Source of the DNA: an uncultured Flavobacterium sp.
Lineage (GTDB): Bacteria; Bacteroidota; Bacteroidia; Flavobacteriales; Flavobacteriaceae
Length of the DNA stretch: 10,958 nt
Assembly (NCBI RefSeq): GCF_946479975.1
Contig: NZ_CAMLIX010000174.1
Span: 1-10,958, forward strand
Direction: 5' to 3'
Part shown: positions 5,616 to 10,958 of the stretch, one piece after another
Numbering within the stretch: position 1 is the first letter of the stretch
Layout of the letters: each line of letters starts with the position of its first letter
The notes under the pieces: generated by a model
Databases searched by the model: none
What the model saw: the letters and a program-made list of their open reading frames with translations, nothing else
Told to the model about the DNA's origin: nothing
Position numbers and translations under genes: made by a program

Positions 5616-8042
5616 TTATTTAAAGACAGTAACAATTAATAATGCTAAACTAGCAAATGCAGTTCCCAAACCTGCCCACTCTCCAGCACTCATTTTCTTT
5701 CTTTCTGGTCTTTCTGGAACAACAATTTGAGAATCTGGCTCAACTTTTGGATAAGATTTAAAAAATAAAAAAGAACTTGTTACATCAGCTTTTCCATTTG
5801 GATAAATTATGTACGCTTTTTTCTTCCATCCTTTACTATCAACTCCACCAACAGAATTTATATAATACTTAAATCCCTTACCACTTCTGTATGGAATTTC
5901 AGAGGTTAATAAAACATTACCAGTTACCCTAACCCCCTCACTATAAACAGCTACCTCAATTTCATCTCCCGGAAATAAAGTAACATTTGAAAAATGATTT
6001 TTATCTTTTACAATTTTCTCCCAATTTACAGGAATTGTAGCATACCTTAAATCTTCTTTTAATTTCTTTGCTAATTTCCCTTTTAAAGTGTCATTTTTAT
6101 TGATATTCAAATCTATACGCTGCAAGGTTTCAATTTGCTCTTCTTTAATTGGCCTTTTAATCTTCATACCATCCAAATTAGCTATTGAAGTTAAACCACC
6201 TGCCCTCATTACAACGTTATAAACAGTTTCTTTTTTGTTAGCTAACACATACTTACCTGGATATGTAAAAGCGCCAGAAACAGTTACCATCTCAGGCTTT
6301 TCATAAACCGCCATTCTTCTAATATTAATTACATCAAAAGGTTTTAAAACAAAGTTTTTAATTTGTTCATTATTATCAGCAGTTATCTCCAACTCCACAA
6401 GTTCAATTCGTTTGGGATCAGCATCATCAATTGCATCTGATTTAACCATTCTTGCAATTTCAACTCTTTTAGAAGCTGAACCTGTTAATCCTCCAACTTG
6501 AACTACCAAATCATTTAAAGTAAGATTTTCAAAAAAATCGTATACCCCAGGATTTTTTACTTCTCCATCGATTGTAACTTTATACTCTTCTCTAAAATCT
6601 AAAATAGAATAAACAGTTACCACATCTTCTCTTTTTAATTCTACATCAGCATTTAAATCACCTGATAAAGCCGCGCCTAGATCAACATTAACAATTTCAG
6701 TAGTTAAATCTGTCTTCAAACGAATTATTTTAGCTCTTTTACTATAAGCATCTTCCTTTAAACCTTCAGCTCTGGTAATAAGGTCCGAAATCCTCATTCT
6801 CTCTGTAAAGGAATAGTAATCTGGCCTAAAGACTGCACCTTCGATTTTAATACGATTTTCAAAACGATTTAATATTCTAGTAACTCTAAAAACATCCCCA
6901 GACTGTGGCTGATAAGAAGTATATTCACTTTCATTTATGTCATGTACTTTAAACTCTTTTCCTGTTTTTTGCACCACATTTACAGAAGCTGTATAGGCAA
7001 ATTCATTAAAGCCTGAAGCAAAATTTAATAAATCACTAAATTTCTCTCCCTTTTTCATTTCAAAAATTCCTGGACGCTTTACTTCTCCTTCTACTGTAAC
7101 TCTTTGACTGTAAGCTGGAATTCTAATTACATCATTTTCCTTTAAACTTACATTGTCCGATTGATCCCCCTTTACCAAAAATCTGTAAATGTCAATATTC
7201 TTATAAACCCTATTATTACGTATTAACTCAATATTTCTGTAACTCCCATTTTTTCCTGGACCACCTGCCAAATGTAAAGCATTATAAACTGTAGCTAGAG
7301 AAGAAATTGAATAGTTTCCTGGTTGTTTCCCTCCAACTACCGTAATCTTAATGGTTCTAATTTTACCTAAGCTCACACTTACTTGTGATTGTCCAGATCT
7401 AACGGTACTATATACTCTTGCTATTGATGCTTTTATTTTTTGCGTTGCTGCTTCTATAGTCATCCCGGAAACTGAAATCTGGCCTACATATTCAATTGAA
7501 ATTTGCCCTTCAACACTAACAGGAAGATTTCCATTATATTCCTGTACGCCATACACCGTCACTTGTATTTCATCACCAGGACCCAAAATATAATTTACAG
7601 GAGTTGCCATTTTTAAATCCGGCTCAAAATTAAGTGTTGGGTTATCAAACAATTCAGATCCAAAAATAATAGCATTTGTAGAATCTTTTACTTTTATATT
7701 CTTAATACTTTCTTGTTTTCTTCCAGCATCAGCGTTATTTTCTAGAGACTTTTCAGCACTTTTATCTGCAATTGAATTTTTCTTCTGATATTCATTCAGC
7801 TTAGCTTTTAATTTATTAAAATTAGCTTGACTCATCCCTTTTGATAATACCACTTGCTCAACTTGATCAATAGTAGTATTATTGCTTTTTAATTGTGCGC
7901 TAATTTTTGACAAATCATCATCAGATAAATAATCAACATTAACTGTACTTAAGTCTTTAGACTTCATTATATCCTGCGCATTTACACTTAAAGAAACAGT
8001 AAGTATAAAAAGCAAGGAAAGAATATAAACTATTTTTTTCAT
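5616..8042 (-). CDS. Polysaccharide export protein with Poly_export domain and about six SLBB-like repeats (Wza-like)
   Basis: This 808-residue protein starts with a signal peptide (1-22) with probable cleavage after Ala22 in SVNA-QD. There is no lipobox cysteine, so it is not a lipoprotein like E. coli Wza. After a charged linker, the Poly_export domain runs from about 148 to 228 (NYILGPGDEIQVTVYG). SLBB-like units then start near 231, 314, 397, 488, 586 and 705; several carry the repeated pattern V-x-G-x-V-x-x-P-G, such as VTVEGEVKRPG and VTIDGEVKNPG. A hydrophobic C-terminal segment (about 787-806) is a probable membrane helix, comparable to the membrane-spanning end of Wza. Length is about twice that of Wza (about 380) and fits the multi-SLBB form seen in Bacteroidota. 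It should form the periplasmic and outer-membrane channel that works with the downstream Wzz-type protein. It follows rfbB by 3 bases. Confidence 0.92.
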   Translation of the reverse strand: MKKIVYILSLLFILTVSLSVNAQDIMKSKDLSTVNVDYLSDDDLSKISAQLKSNNTTIDQVEQVVLSKGMSQANFNKLKAKLNEYQKKNSIADKSAEKSLENNADAGRKQESIKNIKVKDSTNAIIFGSELFDNPTLNFEPDLKMATPVNYILGPGDEIQVTVYGVQEYNGNLPVSVEGQISIEYVGQISVSGMTIEAATQKIKASIARVYSTVRSGQSQVSVSLGKIRTIKITVVGGKQPGNYSISSLATVYNALHLAGGPGKNGSYRNIELIRNNRVYKNIDIYRFLVKGDQSDNVSLKENDVIRIPAYSQRVTVEGEVKRPGIFEMKKGEKFSDLLNFASGFNEFAYTASVNVVQKTGKEFKVHDINESEYTSYQPQSGDVFRVTRILNRFENRIKIEGAVFRPDYYSFTERMRISDLITRAEGLKEDAYSKRAKIIRLKTDLTTEIVNVDLGAALSGDLNADVELKREDVVTVYSILDFREEYKVTIDGEVKNPGVYDFFENLTLNDLVVQVGGLTGSASKRVEIARMVKSDAIDDADPKRIELVELEITADNNEQIKNFVLKPFDVINIRRMAVYEKPEMVTVSGAFTYPGKYVLANKKETVYNVVMRAGGLTSIANLDGMKIKRPIKEEQIETLQRIDLNINKNDTLKGKLAKKLKEDLRYATIPVNWEKIVKDKNHFSNVTLFPGDEIEVAVYSEGVRVTGNVLLTSEIPYRSGKGFKYYINSVGGVDSKGWKKKAYIIYPNGKADVTSSFLFFKSYPKVEPDSQIVVPERPERKKMSAGEWAGLGTAFASLALLIVTVFK

Positions 8043-8045
8043 TTA

Positions 8046-9092
8046 CTATGAATATTGTTTTTGATAGTATTCTTTATAAACTCCAGAGGTCACATTTTCC
8101 AGCCAGTCTTTATTATTCAAATACCAGTTAATCGTTTTCTCTAAACCTTCTTCGAAAGTTACTGAAGGCTCCCATCCTAATTCTTTATTAATTTTTGAAG
8201 CATCAATTGCATAACGTAAGTCGTGACCTGGTCTATCTTTTACATATGTAATTAAATTTTGAGATTCACCTTTTAATCTTCCTAATTTTTCATCCATAAT
8301 ACTGCATAAAAGCTTAACCAAATCAATATTCTTCCATTCATTAAAACCTCCAATATTATAAGTTTCGTGGTTTTTTCCTTTATGGAAAACCAAATCAATA
8401 GCAATTGCATGATCTTCCACAAATAACCAATCTCTCGTATAATTTCCGTCACCATAAACTGGCAAAGGTTTATGGTTGATTATATTATTTATAAAAAGAG
8501 GAATTAATTTTTCTGGAAAATGATATGAACCATAATTGTTTGAACAATTTGTTAATACGTATGGCAAACCATAAGTCTCACCGTATGCTCTTACAAAGTG
8601 ATCTGAACTTGCTTTAGAAGCAGAATAAGGTGAATTTGGATCATACGAAGTAGTTTCAGTAAAAAGCCCTTCAGCTCCCAATGAGCCGTAAACTTCGTCA
8701 GTACTGATATGATAAAATCTTTTCCCTTCAAAATTATCTTTCCACTGGTTTTTAGCGGCATTTAACAAATTCATTGTTCCAATTACATTTGTTTTTACAA
8801 ATGCCAATGGATCCTCAATCGAACGATCTACATGAGATTCTGCCGCTAAATGAAGAACTCCATCAAAATTATGAAGTGAAAAAAGCTCATTAATGAAAGT
8901 CTCATCAACAATATCTCCTTTAATAAAAGTATAATTTGATTTAGCTTCAATGTCTTTTATATTTTCTAAATTACCTGCATAAGTCAAAGCATCCAAATTG
9001 AAAATCTGATATTCAGGATATTTATTAACAAAACGTCTTACCACGTGAGAGCCAATAAAACCCGCACCGCCAGTTATAAGTATTTTTTTCAT
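8046..9092 (-). CDS. rfbB: dTDP-glucose 4,6-dehydratase
   Basis: This 348-residue extended SDR enzyme converts dTDP-glucose to dTDP-4-keto-6-deoxyglucose, using bound NAD. The NAD-binding motif TGGAGFIG is at 7-14. The dehydratase triad Thr131-Asp132-Glu133 sits in HISTDEVYG, and Tyr156 with Lys160 in YSASKASSDH. CSNNYGSYHFPEKLIPL (183-199) and GDGNYTRDWLFVEDH (214-228) are signatures of RmlB/RfbB. Length matches the family (about 350). Its product is the substrate of the FdtA-type isomerases further along the operon. It starts 11 bases after the guanylyltransferase stop and ends 3 bases before the export gene. No rmlA, rmlC or rmlD is in the window, so dTDP-glucose must come from a gene elsewhere, and dTDP-rhamnose is not the evident goal of this segment. 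Confidence 0.95.
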   Translation of the reverse strand: MKKILITGGAGFIGSHVVRRFVNKYPEYQIFNLDALTYAGNLENIKDIEAKSNYTFIKGDIVDETFINELFSLHNFDGVLHLAAESHVDRSIEDPLAFVKTNVIGTMNLLNAAKNQWKDNFEGKRFYHISTDEVYGSLGAEGLFTETTSYDPNSPYSASKASSDHFVRAYGETYGLPYVLTNCSNNYGSYHFPEKLIPLFINNIINHKPLPVYGDGNYTRDWLFVEDHAIAIDLVFHKGKNHETYNIGGFNEWKNIDLVKLLCSIMDEKLGRLKGESQNLITYVKDRPGHDLRYAIDASKINKELGWEPSVTFEEGLEKTINWYLNNKDWLENVTSGVYKEYYQKQYS

Positions 9093-9107
9093 TTTCTAAT
9101 TTTCTAA
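9092..9107 (-). repeat. Tandem 8-base repeat spanning the guanylyltransferase stop and the rfbB leader
   Basis: On the minus strand TTAGAAAA occurs twice in a row (9107-9092). The first copy contains the TAG stop of the guanylyltransferase gene, and the second copy runs into the rfbB ATG (9092-9090). The A-rich sequence may help initiation in a genome that does not rely on a strong Shine-Dalgarno sequence, or it may be a simple duplication; two copies of such an AT-rich unit could also be chance. Confidence 0.5.
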
Positions 9108-10111
9108 TTTAGTAATTCAGAATTTTGTTTTTCTAATTCACTGTAAATATCTTTTACATCTTGTGAATTTTCTTTCTGTAAAATTAAATTTGCTGTTTCA
9201 GTGTACACAAAAATCGTATTTTTTAGGCCTAAGAAGGTCGTATGTTTATCACATCCAATGACCATATTACCATTTGCATCTGTAGAATGTCCTTTTAAGT
9301 ACAAATAATCATATACAGATTCAAAAGAACCTAAATCTGACCAAGAAAAAGAAGCAGGAACTACTTTAATTTTTTTACTTCTTTCCATTACAGCATAATC
9401 AATACTAATCGAAGGAATTTCCAGGGATAAATCTAAATCTAAAAACCCTTCTTTACTTGCATCCCAAACTGCTTTTGATTTTGAATAAACGTCTGGTTGA
9501 AATTGCTTTAATTCTTCTAATAGAACACTTGCTTTAAAACAAAACATTCCACTGTTCCATAAAAAGTTACGTTTTGCAATAAATTCTTTTGCCGTTGTTT
9601 CGTTTGGTTTTTCACGAAACGAAATAACATTATCTCCTTTAGCTTCAATATACCCATAACCAGTTTCCGGCTTTGTTGGTATAACCCCAAATGTAACTAT
9701 AAATCCGTCATTTGCTTTTGAAACTGCCTCAGATATTGCTTGATTATAATTATCCATTTGATCAATAATATGATCTGATGGAGTAATAACTAAAATATCG
9801 TCTGGTTCTGAAGCAAATGCTGCAAAAGCAATTGCTGCAGCCGTATTTCTAGGGGTTGCTTCAATAATATTTAAATATGAAGTATTAGTTTTATCCATTA
9901 CTTGACCACTTAAATGATGATTATCAACGTTTCCAACAACCATTACTTTATTTGCCAGATGACTGTTTCTATTAACTGTCATTTCAAATAAAGATTTTCC
10001 TTCAAATATTTCGAGATATTGTTTTGGTCTACTTTTTCGAGAAAGAGGCCAAAGTCTGCTTCCAACTCCTCCTGTAAGGATTACATGCGTAATTGATTGA
10101 TTTGAACTCAT
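9104..10111 (-). CDS. manC: Mannose-1-phosphate guanylyltransferase (short, single-domain form)
   Basis: This 335-residue cytoplasmic enzyme makes GDP-mannose from GTP and mannose-1-phosphate. The nucleotide-binding loop is ILTGGVGSRLWPLSR (11-25), followed by KSRPKQYL. Other family motifs are EATPRNTAAAI (84-94), ITPSDHII (109-116), PETGYGYI (148-155), FREKPN (165-170) and WNSGMF (185-190). The C-terminal cupin phosphomannose isomerase domain of the long bifunctional form is absent; the length fits the short form common in Bacteroidota. It begins 39 bases after the dehydrogenase stop, the largest gap in the window, and the leader is a run of A and T without a clear ribosome binding site. GDP-mannose could feed mannose, fucose or related residues of the polymer; the converting genes are not in view. 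Confidence 0.93.
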   Translation of the reverse strand: MSSNQSITHVILTGGVGSRLWPLSRKSRPKQYLEIFEGKSLFEMTVNRNSHLANKVMVVGNVDNHHLSGQVMDKTNTSYLNIIEATPRNTAAAIAFAAFASEPDDILVITPSDHIIDQMDNYNQAISEAVSKANDGFIVTFGVIPTKPETGYGYIEAKGDNVISFREKPNETTAKEFIAKRNFLWNSGMFCFKASVLLEELKQFQPDVYSKSKAVWDASKEGFLDLDLSLEIPSISIDYAVMERSKKIKVVPASFSWSDLGSFESVYDYLYLKGHSTDANGNMVIGCDKHTTFLGLKNTIFVYTETANLILQKENSQDVKDIYSELEKQNSELLN

Positions 10112-10150
10112 ATATTTTTTTTTAAATAAATAACAATGTAAAGCTAAAAA

Positions 10151-10958
10151 CTAAAGCCTATTATCAGCTAAAGTTCCGAGAACTCCTTTTACATCATAAA
10201 TTAAACTTTTTTCTTTTTGTAAATTTGAAAGATCAATTTGAAGAAACTGTGAATGAGCTACTCCTAGCACCAATGCATCAAATTTTTTGTTTGGTATTGA
10301 ATTAGTAGTTTCCAATTTATATTCTCGATTTACTTCCTCTGAATTAGCTAAAGGATCAAAAATAGTAACTGCTATTCCATAATCTTTTAATGCTTTTACA
10401 ACATCTACGATTTTTGTGTTTCTAACGTCTGGACAATTCTCTTTGAAAGTAATTCCCAGCATTAGTAATTCAGCACCATTAACTGAAATGCCTTTTTTAA
10501 TCATTAACTTCACTATCTGTGACGCTACGTACTCTCCCATGCTATCATTCAAACGTCGTCCTGCTAAAATTATTTCAGGATGATATCCAAATTCTTGTGC
10601 TCTTTGTGCTAAATAATAAGGATCTACTCCAATGCAATGACCTCCAACTAAGCCTGGTTTAAATGGTAAAAAATTCCATTTTGTTGAGGCCGCTTCTAAT
10701 ACTTCTTGAGTATCAATATTCATTAGATTGAATATTTTTGCTAATTCGTTTACAAAGGCAATATTGATATCTCTTTGTGAATTCTCAATAACCTTTGCTG
10801 CTTCGGCCACTTTTATACTTGGTGCAAGATGTGTTCCTGCTGTAATAACCGATTTATAAAGTTCATCTACTTTTAATCCGATTTCGGGAGTTGAACCAGA
10901 GGTAACTTTTAGTATTTTTTCAACGGTATGTTCTTTGTCTCCTGGGTTTATTCTTTCT
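10151..10958 (-). CDS. tviB: UDP-N-acetylhexosamine 6-dehydrogenase, TviB/WbpO type, 5' end cut off by the window
   Basis: The reading frame is open from the right edge to the TAG at 10153-10151, giving 268 C-terminal residues of a protein usually about 425 long; the N-terminal Rossmann domain is missing. A GTG at 10810-10808 could be taken for a start, but conserved sequence continues upstream without a break (ERINPGDKEHTVEKI, then SVITAGTHLAPSIKVAEAAK), so it is an internal valine. The catalytic cysteine is in GLVGGHCIGVDPYYL (codon at 10636-10634), and KWNFLPFKPG precedes it. This form of the motif points to the TviB/WbpO branch, which oxidises UDP-GlcNAc or UDP-GalNAc at C6 to the uronic acid with two NAD, rather than to UDP-glucose or UDP-ManNAc dehydrogenases. 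It is the first visible gene of the operon segment. The exact substrate is not provable from this fragment. Confidence 0.88.
   Translation of the reverse strand, partial: ERINPGDKEHTVEKILKVTSGSTPEIGLKVDELYKSVITAGTHLAPSIKVAEAAKVIENSQRDINIAFVNELAKIFNLMNIDTQEVLEAASTKWNFLPFKPGLVGGHCIGVDPYYLAQRAQEFGYHPEIILAGRRLNDSMGEYVASQIVKLMIKKGISVNGAELLMLGITFKENCPDVRNTKIVDVVKALKDYGIAVTIFDPLANSEEVNREYKLETTNSIPNKKFDALVLGVAHSQFLQIDLSNLQKEKSLIYDVKGVLGTLADNRL

Noticed and set aside
7351..7593. Plus-strand open frame of 80 codons
   Set aside because: It is antisense to the Poly_export domain of the export gene and has no support.
10112..10150. Possible Bacteroidota promoter (TACATTG on the minus strand) before manC
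   Set aside because: It only partly matches the TAnnTTTG -7 element and no TTG is seen at the right distance upstream; the AT-rich gap makes chance matches likely.
10151..10810. GTG at 10810-10808 as the start of a 219-residue dehydrogenase
   Set aside because: The same frame runs without a stop to the window edge and encodes conserved TviB/WbpO-family sequence (ERINPGDKEH and following), so the gene is cut by the edge and not short.
1..10958. CRISPR array, tRNA or rRNA gene, insertion sequence or terminator
   Set aside because: Protein-coding sequence fills nearly the whole window, gaps are 39 bases or less, and no spaced repeats, transposase or GC-rich hairpin with a T-run was seen in them.

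Overview
The window is strongly AT-rich. Its genes have A-rich leaders without a clear Shine-Dalgarno sequence, and its export proteins are of the type seen in the Bacteroidota. This suggests a member of the Flavobacteriia (Flavobacterium or a close relative); that is inference from style, because no taxonomic marker gene is present. All twelve genes lie on the minus strand and read from right to left. Both end genes are cut by the window edges. The largest gap between genes is 39 bases, and I see no terminator or convincing promoter, so this is one uninterrupted segment of a polysaccharide (capsule, O-antigen or exopolysaccharide) biosynthesis operon whose start lies beyond the right edge.

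Right part (about 8046-10958): nucleotide-sugar supply. A TviB/WbpO-type UDP-N-acetylhexosamine 6-dehydrogenase (truncated) is followed by mannose-1-phosphate guanylyltransferase (GDP-mannose) and dTDP-glucose 4,6-dehydratase RfbB/RmlB. Centre (about 4545-8042): export machinery. It holds a large periplasmic/outer-membrane polysaccharide export protein with a Poly_export domain and about six SLBB-like repeats, then a two-helix Wzz-type chain-length regulator that carries no kinase domain.

Left part (1-4534): a tightly packed, mostly overlapping block that appears to turn the RmlB product into a 3-amino-3,6-dideoxyhexose. It has two tandem FdtA/QdtA-type ketoisomerase genes (one with a changed active-site residue), an ATP-grasp ligase, an SDR-type epimerase/reductase, a HAD phosphatase, a left-handed beta-helix acyltransferase and an FdtB-type PLP aminotransferase (truncated). 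FdtA, FdtB and an acyltransferase are the known set for dTDP-Fuc3NAc or Qui3NAc. The ATP-grasp, SDR and HAD genes placed between them are not part of that known route, and are the best candidate for something not yet described, perhaps making and attaching an unusual acyl or amino-acid substituent. Glycosyltransferases, flippase, polymerase and rmlA are not in the window.
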